In this document: piece by piece, positions 24,856 to 34,155 of the stretch
Position numbering within the stretch: position 1 is the first letter of the stretch
How the letters are laid out: every line of letters begins with the position of its first letter
Assembly: GCA_017984215.1 (NCBI GenBank)
Contig: JAGOAA010000018.1
Coordinates: 1 to 43,968 of the forward strand
Length of the DNA: 43,968 nucleotides
Direction of reading: 5' to 3'
DNA from: Cytophagaceae bacterium
GTDB taxonomy: Bacteria > Bacteroidota > Bacteroidia > Cytophagales > Spirosomataceae
Made by a program: the position numbers and the translations under genes
The notes under the pieces: generated by a model
Database searches by the model: none
Told to the model about the DNA's origin: nothing
Seen by the model: the letters and a program-made list of their open reading frames with translations, nothing else

Positions 24856-26208
24856 TTAGGGAATTAGCCAACCACTTGTTGCGGCTTGAATTTGCTCAAA
24901 TGTCGCACCCGGTTGGATTTCAATGAGCTTAAATCCTCCTCCTGGCAAAATATCATACACGCCTAATTCCGTAATAACACGGGTCACACAACGGACGCCC
25001 GTCAGGGGCAAAGAACAAGAACTGACCAATTTAGATTTACCATCCGAAGTAGTTTGCAACATCGCAACAATCACTTTATCCGCTGAAGCGACCAAATCCA
25101 TCGCGCCGCCCATGCCTTTGACCATTTTTCCGGGTACTTTCCAGTTGGCCAAATCCCCAAGTTCTGAAACTTCCATCCCACCCAAAATGGTCACATCAAT
25201 GTGATTCCCCCTGATCATGGCAAAACTTTGTTCAGATCCAAAAACAGATCCACCCGACGCAACGGTAATGGTTTGTTTGCTCGCATTGATATAATCCGCA
25301 TCCTCCGCTCCTTCTTCCGGAAATGGACCAATCCCCAATAAGCCATTTTCCGACTGCAAAATCACCTTCATTCCCTTCGGAATGTGATTCGCAACGCGGG
25401 TTGGAATACCAATTCCCAAATTCACATAATCGCCATCCTTAATTTCTAGCGCTAATCGCTTTCCGATGATTTCTTTCTTGAGCTCCTCCGGACTTAGTTC
25501 CTTGATTTCCTCCGTATCCAATTGATGTGTCAAATGCTCGATCGGCTTTTTGTAGTCCTTTCCTTGAAAAATACGCTGCACATAAATGCCAGGTGTATGA
25601 ATTTGATTCGGGTCTAAAGAACCCGCAGGAACTAATTCTTCTACTTCGGCAATGGTGATTTTACCCGCCATGGCCACGACAGGATTGAAATTTTGAGAAG
25701 TTCCTTTATAAATTAAATTACCCTCCGTATCCCCTTTCCATGCCTTGACAAAAGCGTAATCGGCTGTAATGGCTTTTTCCAATAAATATTTTTTACCTTC
25801 AAATTCACGGGTTTCTTTCCCTGCAGCTACCTCCGTCCCGACTCCTGCTGGCGTATAAAAAGCTGGAATACCCGCGCCTCCGCAACGAATGCGCTCAGCC
25901 AAGGTACCCTGTGGGACCAGTTCGACGGCCAGATGTCCATGGATGATTAAATCTTCGAACAAATGATTTTCCCCAATATAGGAGCAAATCATTTTCGAAA
26001 TTTGTTTGCGACTGAGCAATCGGCCAATACCAAAATTAGCTAAACCAGCTTCATTTGAAATACATGTGATTTCAGAAGTTCCTCGGTCAACCAGCGCAGT
26101 GATTAGGTTTTCAGGCACACCCGTTAATCCAAAACCACCCATGAGGATACTCACACCCGCATGTATATCATGGATTGCCTCACCGGCGTTATTGAAAACT
26201 TTATTCAT
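24856..26208 (-). CDS. Fused 3-oxoacid CoA-transferase (A and B subunits in one chain)
   Basis: 450 residues. Residues 1-222 match the A subunit (GGFGLTGVPENLI, GAGIPAFYTPAGVGT, KAITADYAFVKAWKGD), a short linker spans ~223-240, and ~241-450 match the B subunit (GDYVNLGIGIPTRV). The catalytic glutamate is Glu287 in SENG. It transfers CoA between succinyl-CoA and acetoacetate or related 3-oxoacids; no mitochondrial-type leader is present. Most bacteria carry ScoA and ScoB as two genes; this single-chain order (A then B) resembles the eukaryotic SCOT. It lies 6 bp after the NagB-like gene, so the two are likely cotranscribed. Confidence 0.88.
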   Translation of the reverse strand: MNKVFNNAGEAIHDIHAGVSILMGGFGLTGVPENLITALVDRGTSEITCISNEAGLANFGIGRLLSRKQISKMICSYIGENHLFEDLIIHGHLAVELVPQGTLAERIRCGGAGIPAFYTPAGVGTEVAAGKETREFEGKKYLLEKAITADYAFVKAWKGDTEGNLIYKGTSQNFNPVVAMAGKITIAEVEELVPAGSLDPNQIHTPGIYVQRIFQGKDYKKPIEHLTHQLDTEEIKELSPEELKKEIIGKRLALEIKDGDYVNLGIGIPTRVANHIPKGMKVILQSENGLLGIGPFPEEGAEDADYINASKQTITVASGGSVFGSEQSFAMIRGNHIDVTILGGMEVSELGDLANWKVPGKMVKGMGGAMDLVASADKVIVAMLQTTSDGKSKLVSSCSLPLTGVRCVTRVITELGVYDILPGGGFKLIEIQPGATFEQIQAATSGWLIP

Positions 26209-26214
26209 TGTCGG

Positions 26215-26907
26215 CTATTGATAATCCGTGATTAATTCCACGTTGGGATGCAACCAAAGAAATGATGCCGGACAATCCGTACTAATTTGTTTGGTTAAAA
26301 TTTGCTCCAATGCGGTCTCTTTGCCTTTTCCAGTGACCAAGAAGATGATTTTTTTTGATTGCAAAATACCTTGCATACCGACACACCAACCGAAAGCTGG
26401 TTCGGCGCCTTGCGATAAGGCAGGGTCATGTTGAATCGTTGATTCAGCTAATGTTGCCTTGTGGAAACCAGGCTGCAAAAATTCGGCAGGTTCATTGAAG
26501 GCAATGTGACCATTTTTTCCTAAACCAAGGATGCAGATATCCATCGGGCTATTCGCCTGTATATAGGATTCAATGCGTTGAATTTCATTTTCAGGAACTG
26601 CTGAATTAGGATCAAAACTCACATATCGATTCGCTGGAATGTCGAGCGGCTCCAATAAATGTTTTTGTAGGTAGGACTCGCAAGAGTCCGGATGCGAGGA
26701 TGGAATTATCCCCCATTCATCCATTTTAATGACCCGCATTTGATGAAATACCTGCTTTTCTTTGCGCATTTCCGCGTACATCCCCGTAGGAGATCCACCG
26801 GTGGCTGCACAAAAAAGCAAATCGGGTTTTGCTTTGACTTCTTTAATGATATGGCTTGCTGCTAATGCACTCAATTCCTGATAGTTGGCAACTCTTGTTA
26901 TTCTCAT
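26215..26907 (-). CDS. NagB-family sugar-phosphate isomerase/deaminase
   Basis: 230 residues, soluble. The family signature is present: GGSPTGMY at 37-44, KMDEW at 61-65 (NagB has an equivalent MDEY) and GLGKNGHIAFNEP at 128-140 with His134. NagB converts glucosamine-6-phosphate to fructose-6-phosphate and ammonia; close relatives act on galactosamine-6-phosphate or are 6-phosphogluconolactonases. The retained MDEW and HIAFNEP motifs favour amino-sugar deaminase/isomerase over lactonase. The usual allosteric extension of long NagB (~266 residues) is lacking. Divergent from the barrel gene at 27056. Confidence 0.83.
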   Translation of the reverse strand: MRITRVANYQELSALAASHIIKEVKAKPDLLFCAATGGSPTGMYAEMRKEKQVFHQMRVIKMDEWGIIPSSHPDSCESYLQKHLLEPLDIPANRYVSFDPNSAVPENEIQRIESYIQANSPMDICILGLGKNGHIAFNEPAEFLQPGFHKATLAESTIQHDPALSQGAEPAFGWCVGMQGILQSKKIIFLVTGKGKETALEQILTKQISTDCPASFLWLHPNVELITDYQ

Positions 26908-26922
26908 ATTACAATCTTTTCA

Positions 26923-26954
26923 CTAAAATAACGTAATGCCTCCGCATAAAGCAA
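26923..26954 (-). promoter_or_regulatory. Candidate promoter for the NagB/CoA-transferase pair
   Basis: On the minus strand TTG (26954-26952), 21 nt, then TATTTTAG (26930-26923), one base off the TAnnTTTG -7 element. Spacing fits the Bacteroidota sigma-A -33/-7 layout. It lies 16 bp before the ATG at 26907. Confidence 0.4.
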
Positions 26955-27055
26955 CAGATTATCAGTTTTCTGATATTTATTACCGATTGAATTTGCTACT
27001 TTGCGCCATAATCTAGTTCTAATAAAATATGTCCGCACACCTAATCGCTCAGGCG

Positions 27056-27754
27056 ATGAAGGGAAAAGTAGCTATATCGCTATTATTCCTTTTCATCACC
27101 TATACTTCCGTAGCCCAACAATGGAGTTTTCACGCAGGGACTAATCTGACGACTTTTGATTTTAAAAATAACGCAGGCAATCCTATCTCAGGGATTAAAA
27201 CGGGTTCAGGAAATATTTATGCCGTACAATACCAGCGCAAATTAGTTGACACGGCAGCCCTATTGTTAAAATCAAGCCCTAAGGTCATCTTTTTCAATCA
27301 ACACACGGGATTAGCGAAGCTCTTGGGTAAATTCAAGTGGGGCGTAGAACTGAATATCAACCAATACAATGCAGTAGGAGATGCTGCCAATGTATCCTAT
27401 AGCTACCAAACAGATTATATCGGAATTAGTCCATCCTTACAATACACGCAACAACTCTACAAAGGCTTGAGCATTCAAGCATCAGGTATTTTACAGATTT
27501 CACAGTTACTTCATGGAAATCAATGGGTCAACAATCGGTTCATGGATTTGAAGGATGACATTCAGTTTAATGGAATCCTAGGAATGGGAGGATATCAAGT
27601 GGGAATCCAACAAACAATATCGGAAAATATTCAAATCAATATTGCCTACCGACAGGTATCGAGCCTTTCTCCCAAACAATCACAGGGTACGAGTTTAGCC
27701 ATAAGCCCCTCCAGTATTCTCTTTGGAATTACCATTCAACCACTATCGAAATAA
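27056..27754 (+). CDS. Small outer-membrane beta-barrel-like protein
   Basis: 232 residues with a signal peptide (hydrophobic residues 4-18, ending VAQQ). The mature part alternates polar and hydrophobic residues in short strands (FHAGTNLTTFDF, KWGVELNINQYN, TDYIGISPSLQYTQQL, NIQINIAYRQV) and ends near LFGITIQPL, consistent with a small outer-membrane barrel. I do not recognise a family; it is not a clear PorP/SprF match. The ATG at 27056 starts the n-region MKGKVA; an in-frame ATG at 27029 would add nine non-signal residues. It is followed after 5 bp by the giant surface protein, so the two are surely cotranscribed. Confidence 0.62.
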   Translation: MKGKVAISLLFLFITYTSVAQQWSFHAGTNLTTFDFKNNAGNPISGIKTGSGNIYAVQYQRKLVDTAALLLKSSPKVIFFNQHTGLAKLLGKFKWGVELNINQYNAVGDAANVSYSYQTDYIGISPSLQYTQQLYKGLSIQASGILQISQLLHGNQWVNNRFMDLKDDIQFNGILGMGGYQVGIQQTISENIQINIAYRQVSSLSPKQSQGTSLAISPSSILFGITIQPLSK

Positions 27755-27759
27755 ATCAG

Positions 27760-30700
27760 ATGAGAAGATATCTATTGATTCTCCTGTTCATCCCGTTTGC
27801 ATTCATAAGTTTTGCGCAAACGAAAGGAATCCAATACCAGGCTGTCATTCAAGATCCAAGTCCCTATCAAATACCTGGAACTTTTATTCAAGGCCAAGCA
27901 CTTCAAAGCAAGTCCGTCACAATTCGTTTTACACTAAAAACGAATAACTCGATTGATTTTGAAGAATTACACGAGACACAAACGGATGAGTTTGGTTTAA
28001 TCAATTTAACGATTGGTAAGGGTAAAAAATCAACAGGCTCAAATTTTGACCAGTTGGTATGGAGTGGCCAAAACAAGGTACTCGTGGTTGCAGTCAAAAT
28101 CGAAGGTCAATCCAATTTCCTGGAAGTAAGTAATCAGACACTTTTATACAGTCCATATGCGCTTTATGCGGACGCGGTGGAATATAAAAACATCAATAAT
28201 GCCCCTAAAGCTGTTTCACACTTTACGAATGACGCGGGTTATTTGATCGCAAATGATTTGAAGCCTTTAGAGAAAAGGATTACGGATAATCAAACAGAGA
28301 ATTTAACTACGTTTACCTTAATCAAAAATCAACAATTAACGCTCGAAACTAAAGTTGAGGAACAAAGCAAGTTGTTAAATGAAACGATACTTATCACGCA
28401 GAATCTCAGCGTTCGAATTGACCAACAAAACAATCAAATTAATCAGAATCAAACGACGCTAGTTAATCAAATCAATGGTTTGGGTGGGTCATTTGAATCC
28501 TTGGGAAATAAATCAGCCGCTACGGATTTAGGAAACACGAATCCAAGTAATCAATTATACCCGAGTCAGCGGGCCGTAAAAACCTATGTAGATCAAGTGA
28601 TTTCGACCGTAACGGTCTCAGGCACACCGGATGCGACAACATTAGCGGCTGGAAAAATTCAATTGGCAGGCGATTTGGCTGGAACAGCTAGTAATCCCAC
28701 GGTGCCAGGTTTAGCCTTAAAGGAAAATACCAGTAACAAGACCTTGAGTATTCCTACCGACGGAACATCCGACATCAAATTCCCGAGTGCGCGCGCCGTG
28801 AAAACGTATGTGGATCAAGCCACCCAAGGCATTGCACTAAGTGCCGACTTGAACGCGAAAGCAGACAAAATATCGCCTATATTTTCAGGAACACCCTCGC
28901 TCCCGACGGGGACAATTGGGGTAAGACAAGGTGTGGGTACGAATTCAGATCAATTAGCAACGACATCATTTGTCCAGCAGGAATTATCAGCCGCATCAAT
29001 CAATTATGCTACCAAGGAAGACCTGTCAAACAAGTCAACGGCAACAGCATTAGGCACAAGTAATACCTTATACCCTACTCAAAATGCAGTCAAATCCTAT
29101 GTAGACGCTCGTTTTAGCGCAGTGGTCATTCAAGATGCAAGTTTGACCGACAAAGGAATTGTTCGCCTAGGAGGTGATTTAGCGGCAGGTATAAGTACCG
29201 CAGATAACCCGATTATTCGCGATAATGCGATTAGTACGAGTAAGGTAGCGGATGCCGCCATCACAGATGTTAAGATTGCCGGAATTTCGGGTACGAAGGT
29301 CAATGGAAATATTGCCGGAGAAGCTTCAAACATAACGGGTACAGTCTTGCCTACCCATGGCGGTACCGGTGTTGCAGGAACTTTGAATGGCTACGTAAAA
29401 GGATTCGGTACATCTGCCATGCAAGCGGTGGGTACCATACCCGTTGCCGATATTAGTGGAGCAGAAGCCTCAACCAATAAAAGCAGTGATATTGCAGCAG
29501 ATGCTCCATCTAGCACCAAATATCCAAGTGTATCAGCCGTCAAGACTTATGTAGATAACCAAATTGCACAAGGAACCATACCAGATGCCACAACAAGTAT
29601 TTTTGGTAAAATTAAATTAGGGGGTGATTTAGCTGGAACGGGGTCCGTAGCCGGTGCACCCGTGATTACCAACAATAGCATTAGCAGCAACAAAATTGCG
29701 GACTTAGCTGTAACGAATGCCAAAATAGTTGGAGTTGATGGCACAAAAGTAGCCGGCAGTATTCCCGGAAACGCAGAAAATATTAATGGGATTGTCAATT
29801 CATCTCATGGTGGTACGGGTACAAACGGAACCTTGACAGGATATATTAAAGGAAATGGCAGTGCAGCGATGACGAGTAGTCTTACAATTCCTGTGGCAGA
29901 TGTTGTAGGAGCAGAATTGAGCAGCAATAAATCCATCGCTACCGACCTAGGCAATACCGCTCCAAGCGATCAATTATATCCAAGTCAAAAAGCAGTCAAA
30001 AGCTATGTAGATGCATCAGCAGCTGGCAATATTGGATCAGCAACGCAAACTGCTCTAAATCTAAAAGAAAACACGGCAAATAAATCAGATGGAAGTATTG
30101 ACGCAAATAGTTCGATTGAATTCCCCACGCAACATGCCGTAAAAATATATGTTGAGAACAAATTAGCGACTCAAAGCATTTCCTTAGCAAATTTTCAGAC
30201 AATCAATCCTGATAAATTGATCGGAAATTTTGGCGCAACGGCCGCAACACCTTCGGAAATTCCAACATCAGGAACAGGAAGTGTTGTCCGAACGACAGGC
30301 GCAACCATGAGTAACGTTTTATTAAATGGAACGATTGGTGGCAATGCCATTCTGGCCACAAGTAATGGAGGATTAGGAACAGCTAATTTAACAGCTGGTT
30401 ATGTGAAAGCAGGCAATCCGTTTTCCACAGTTTCGTCAATTCCTGTGAGCGATATCACAGGCGCCGTTCAGAAAGTCAATGGCTATTTACCTGATGCAAA
30501 TGGCAACATTGCGCTTCGATTTGGCACTACATACACGGGTATCTACAACGGAGGCAATTTTTCACCTGTTGTTAGTTCTCCTATTAACAGTGACGTCTAC
30601 ATTGTTTCAGCAGATCCTACGGCAACAAACAATGGACGAGCATTCATTTACGATGGCAGTATTTGGAATGAGATCACGACGAGTCAGGCAGCATTGGATG

Positions 30701-33700
30701 CTCGGTATGTGAAGTTGACAGGTTCAACCATGGGAGGAAATTTGGTCTTCCCAACGGGCACAAAAATTCAACAAACGGATGCACCTACCGCATCTACGGA
30801 TGTTGCTAACAAGGACTATGTAGACACTCGGGTAACAAATTCCACATCGGAAGCGACAAACCTTACACTGGGCAAAGTCCGTTTAGGAGGTGATTTGGCA
30901 GGACCAAGTTCATCGGCTTCCGACCCAATCATTTCCAATGGTGCCATCAACAATGCTAAATTAGCTTCGGGTTCTGTTTCGGACGACAAAATTACTGGAA
31001 CAATTTCGGGAGCAAAAGGAGGAACAGGCGTGAACAACACGGGTAAGACCATTACTTTGGGTGGCAATTTGACAACAAGTGGAGCAAATGTTCTAACATT
31101 GAATACAACAGCCGCAACGAATGTAACATTACCTATTAGCGGTACATTAACTACCTTAGCTGGGGCTGAAGCATTGACAAATAAGACCATCAATGGTTTA
31201 CAATTAACAAGTAATCTCACAGGGTTTACCATTACGGGTGGCACGACTACTAAGACCGTAACAGTTGCGAGTGATGCAAGTATATCGGGAACGAATACGG
31301 GAGATCAAACCATCACATTGAGTGGTGATCTAACGGGATCCGGAACAGGAGCAATCAGCACGACATTAGCCAATACCACCGTTACTGCAGGCGTATATGG
31401 AAGTAATGCGTTAATACCACAAATCACCGTTGATGCAAAAGGTCGTATTTCCAATGTATCTGAAATTCCTTTGTCTAACACTACCTTGGCAGGCACCATT
31501 TTAAATGATGGCAAAGTATTGATTGGAAATGCCAATAATGCCGCGGTCGAACGAAACCTTTCTGGTGATGTGACCATGAATAATACGGGCGTCACGACAA
31601 TTGGCGCTTCGAAAGTAAGCAATTCCATGTTGGCTGGAAACATTGATTTAAGTACGAAAGTGACGAACACGCTTGCGATTGCCAACGGCGGTACCGGTGT
31701 GAGCAGCCTTACAAATAATGCTTTACTCGTAGGAGGTACCACGATGGGTTATATCAGCCCAGGTGCATCAGGATATGTCCTAAGCTCGAATGGTAGTACG
31801 TGGTCAGCGAATGCAATTAGTAGTTTAGGTGTTGCCACAACCGTGGGTAGCCTTAATTCAAGTAGTACCCAAAATGGGATGACGCTATTAGGAGGAGAAT
31901 TGAAATTAAGTCCAGCAGACGCGACTAATCCAGGCGTTTTAACCGCTGGAACACAAACACTTGCAGGAGCTAAAACCTTTGCTCAAGACCTTAAAATCAA
32001 TCAATTGATGATTGGTAATGGTGGAGGTGGACTCGATGCAAATACGTTGGTGGGCAAAAGTGCATTTACAAGCAATACAACTGGATCAAACAATACGGCG
32101 ATTGGTTATCAAAGTTTAATCGTGAACACCAGTGGGACAAACAACACGGGAATAGGAGCTGGAACCTTGAGTGCTAATACTACAGGAATTGGGAATACCG
32201 CCATCGGACAAGGTGCAGGAGTAGGTAGTGGTAACTTAAGCAATACCATCGCGATTGGTTCGGGAGCCATTGTGAATGCCGACAATACCATTCAATTAGG
32301 GAATGCTAATATTACGCGGATGAATACGGCTGGGGCAATTCAAGCAGGAAGCATTCAGAATACCCCCGTGGGCTCGACTACTCCATCGACTGGTGCATTT
32401 ACAGGATTGAAAACGACGGGAACAACAATGAGTCAAGTCGTGATCACGGATGCCAATAACTTATTGGTATCTACAGCAAGTTTGCCGGTTAATTTGGGTG
32501 GAACGGGTGTATCAACCATTTCTTCCAATGGTGTCTTGATTGGAAACGGAACAGGTGCCATTAACACCATCGTACCCAATGCGAGTGGACAAGTTCTAAC
32601 TTGGAATGGCACTTCATGGGCTGCGACGATTCCCTCAGCTGTTTCGGTCGGAAGCGTAGGAAGTAGTTCAGCCAATGGCTTAACAATCACGAACAATGTG
32701 TTAAGTTTAAGTCCTGCGGATGTATCAAATCCGGGTATAATAACTACAGGGACACAGACATTTGCTGGTGATAAAACCTTTGCAAGCATCGCAAGTTCAG
32801 GAACCTTGAGCGTAACCGGGAATTTATCGAATGCAAACCTTACCGCATCTAAAGTTGTTTTCTCAGACGCTTCTAAAGTCTTAAGTTCTTCAGGGACAGT
32901 TGGCGTGAATCAAGGAGGTACGGGTGCTAGTACTTTCACGAGTGGGGGAATTATCGTAGGCAATGGAACATCTGCCCTATCGACAATCAGCCCAGGTACG
33001 AATGGTCAAATCTTAGTTTCGCGTTTGGGAGCTTGGAGTGTGGAAAACGCATCCCCAGCGGTTACACTAGGCGCAGTAAATGCAAGTTCTACCGCTAAAG
33101 GTTTAACCATATCCGCAGGCGGGGAAATTAGCTTAAGTCCTGCAGATGCGACCAATGCGGGTATCATGACAACAGCAGCTCAAACTTTTGCCGGTGCCAA
33201 AACCTTTGCGAGCATCACAAGCACAGGAGATGGAAGTGTCGGTGGAAACCTAAGTGTGACTGGAAATGTAACGAATTCGGCATTAACGGCGTCCAAAGTA
33301 GTCTTCACCGATATTAGTAAAAACTTAAGTTCGAGCGGAACCGTTGGCGTTGCGCAAGGTGGTACCGGATTAGCAAGTATTCCCTTGAATGGGGTTGTTA
33401 TCGGAAATGGAACGAGTTCAATCGCTACGATTGTCCCTTCTAGCAATGGTCAGGTTTTGACATGGAATGGCACATCTTGGACAGCGACTACCCCAACAGC
33501 TATTTCGGTGGGTTCTGTGGGAACTAGCACAACGAATGGCTTAACAATCAGTAACAATGTCCTAAGTCTCAGCCCTGCTGATGCTACAAATCCTGGTATA
33601 GTCAATACAGGGGCACAAACGTTTGCAGGTGCGAAAACCTTTGCGAGCATTACAAGTTCCGGTAACAGTAGTGTTGGAGGAATCTTAAGCGTAACGGGTA

Positions 33701-34155
33701 ATTTGACCAATTCAGCCTTAACAGCTTCCAAAGTTGTTTTCTCCGATGCCTCAAAAATCCTGAGTTCTTCAGGTACGGTTGGAGTTGACCAAGGAGGTAC
33801 AGGAACTACAACCCTTACATCAGGTGCGCTTTTGATTGGAAACGGAACAGGCGCGGTGACAAGTCTAACTCCAAGCACAGCAGGCTATGTGCTCAAGGTC
33901 GTAGGTTCTTCATGGATTGTTTCAGCTCCAGATACAGATGAAAGTGACCAGTTTGCTGCTACGGTAGGACAAACAAGTTTTACATTAACACAAACACCAG
34001 CATCAAACAGTAAAGTACAAATGTTTATCAATGGTGTGCGGATTGATAAAAATGCCTATACGTTGAGTACCAGAACTGTCACCTACATCCCGGCAAACAA
34101 CAGTGCGTTTACATTGGCTGCAGGTGACCGAATCCAATTTGATTATGAATACTAG
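27760..34155 (+). CDS. Giant tail-fibre-like repetitive surface protein
   Basis: 2131 residues. Signal peptide 1-19 (FAQT). Residues ~20-140 form a Bacteroidota N-terminal fibre domain (IQYQAVIQDP, LYSPYALYADAV). A coiled coil follows at ~165-245. Next comes a series of units built on xYPSxxAVKxYVD, of which six copies start between about nt 28555 and 30118. Then Gly/Ser/Thr-rich beta-repeats (GGTGV, GDLAG). A YadA-head-like stretch (NNTAIGY, NNTGIGA, GNTAIGQ) sits near nt 32089-32250. C-terminal repeats of 142-145 residues are anchored by LSPAD at nt 32707, 33133 and 33568. The last ~65 residues (SDQFAATVGQTSFTL) are a separate end domain. No T9SS sorting motif is visible at the C-terminus. 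Probably an extracellular adhesin or fibre; oligomeric state is inferred, not seen. Confidence 0.75.
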   Translation: MRRYLLILLFIPFAFISFAQTKGIQYQAVIQDPSPYQIPGTFIQGQALQSKSVTIRFTLKTNNSIDFEELHETQTDEFGLINLTIGKGKKSTGSNFDQLVWSGQNKVLVVAVKIEGQSNFLEVSNQTLLYSPYALYADAVEYKNINNAPKAVSHFTNDAGYLIANDLKPLEKRITDNQTENLTTFTLIKNQQLTLETKVEEQSKLLNETILITQNLSVRIDQQNNQINQNQTTLVNQINGLGGSFESLGNKSAATDLGNTNPSNQLYPSQRAVKTYVDQVISTVTVSGTPDATTLAAGKIQLAGDLAGTASNPTVPGLALKENTSNKTLSIPTDGTSDIKFPSARAVKTYVDQATQGIALSADLNAKADKISPIFSGTPSLPTGTIGVRQGVGTNSDQLATTSFVQQELSAASINYATKEDLSNKSTATALGTSNTLYPTQNAVKSYVDARFSAVVIQDASLTDKGIVRLGGDLAAGISTADNPIIRDNAISTSKVADAAITDVKIAGISGTKVNGNIAGEASNITGTVLPTHGGTGVAGTLNGYVKGFGTSAMQAVGTIPVADISGAEASTNKSSDIAADAPSSTKYPSVSAVKTYVDNQIAQGTIPDATTSIFGKIKLGGDLAGTGSVAGAPVITNNSISSNKIADLAVTNAKIVGVDGTKVAGSIPGNAENINGIVNSSHGGTGTNGTLTGYIKGNGSAAMTSSLTIPVADVVGAELSSNKSIATDLGNTAPSDQLYPSQKAVKSYVDASAAGNIGSATQTALNLKENTANKSDGSIDANSSIEFPTQHAVKIYVENKLATQSISLANFQTINPDKLIGNFGATAATPSEIPTSGTGSVVRTTGATMSNVLLNGTIGGNAILATSNGGLGTANLTAGYVKAGNPFSTVSSIPVSDITGAVQKVNGYLPDANGNIALRFGTTYTGIYNGGNFSPVVSSPINSDVYIVSADPTATNNGRAFIYDGSIWNEITTSQAALDARYVKLTGSTMGGNLVFPTGTKIQQTDAPTASTDVANKDYVDTRVTNSTSEATNLTLGKVRLGGDLAGPSSSASDPIISNGAINNAKLASGSVSDDKITGTISGAKGGTGVNNTGKTITLGGNLTTSGANVLTLNTTAATNVTLPISGTLTTLAGAEALTNKTINGLQLTSNLTGFTITGGTTTKTVTVASDASISGTNTGDQTITLSGDLTGSGTGAISTTLANTTVTAGVYGSNALIPQITVDAKGRISNVSEIPLSNTTLAGTILNDGKVLIGNANNAAVERNLSGDVTMNNTGVTTIGASKVSNSMLAGNIDLSTKVTNTLAIANGGTGVSSLTNNALLVGGTTMGYISPGASGYVLSSNGSTWSANAISSLGVATTVGSLNSSSTQNGMTLLGGELKLSPADATNPGVLTAGTQTLAGAKTFAQDLKINQLMIGNGGGGLDANTLVGKSAFTSNTTGSNNTAIGYQSLIVNTSGTNNTGIGAGTLSANTTGIGNTAIGQGAGVGSGNLSNTIAIGSGAIVNADNTIQLGNANITRMNTAGAIQAGSIQNTPVGSTTPSTGAFTGLKTTGTTMSQVVITDANNLLVSTASLPVNLGGTGVSTISSNGVLIGNGTGAINTIVPNASGQVLTWNGTSWAATIPSAVSVGSVGSSSANGLTITNNVLSLSPADVSNPGIITTGTQTFAGDKTFASIASSGTLSVTGNLSNANLTASKVVFSDASKVLSSSGTVGVNQGGTGASTFTSGGIIVGNGTSALSTISPGTNGQILVSRLGAWSVENASPAVTLGAVNASSTAKGLTISAGGEISLSPADATNAGIMTTAAQTFAGAKTFASITSTGDGSVGGNLSVTGNVTNSALTASKVVFTDISKNLSSSGTVGVAQGGTGLASIPLNGVVIGNGTSSIATIVPSSNGQVLTWNGTSWTATTPTAISVGSVGTSTTNGLTISNNVLSLSPADATNPGIVNTGAQTFAGAKTFASITSSGNSSVGGILSVTGNLTNSALTASKVVFSDASKILSSSGTVGVDQGGTGTTTLTSGALLIGNGTGAVTSLTPSTAGYVLKVVGSSWIVSAPDTDESDQFAATVGQTSFTLTQTPASNSKVQMFINGVRIDKNAYTLSTRTVTYIPANNSAFTLAAGDRIQFDYEY

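Noticed and set aside
30816-33878. Several long minus-strand open frames (up to ~145 codons) opposite the giant fibre gene
   Set aside because: They mirror the Gly/Thr/Ser-rich repeats of the sense gene, show no signal peptides or known domains, and repeat with its period; shadow frames.
34103-34145. Upstream start of the FISUMP gene at 34103
   Set aside because: It would add 14 residues before the signal peptide and overlap the fibre gene further; the ATG at 34145 gives a clean signal peptide.
27760-34155. Prophage tail fibre gene
   Set aside because: No capsid, portal, terminase, tail-tube or integrase genes in the flanks; the protein has a Sec signal peptide and bacterial neighbours.
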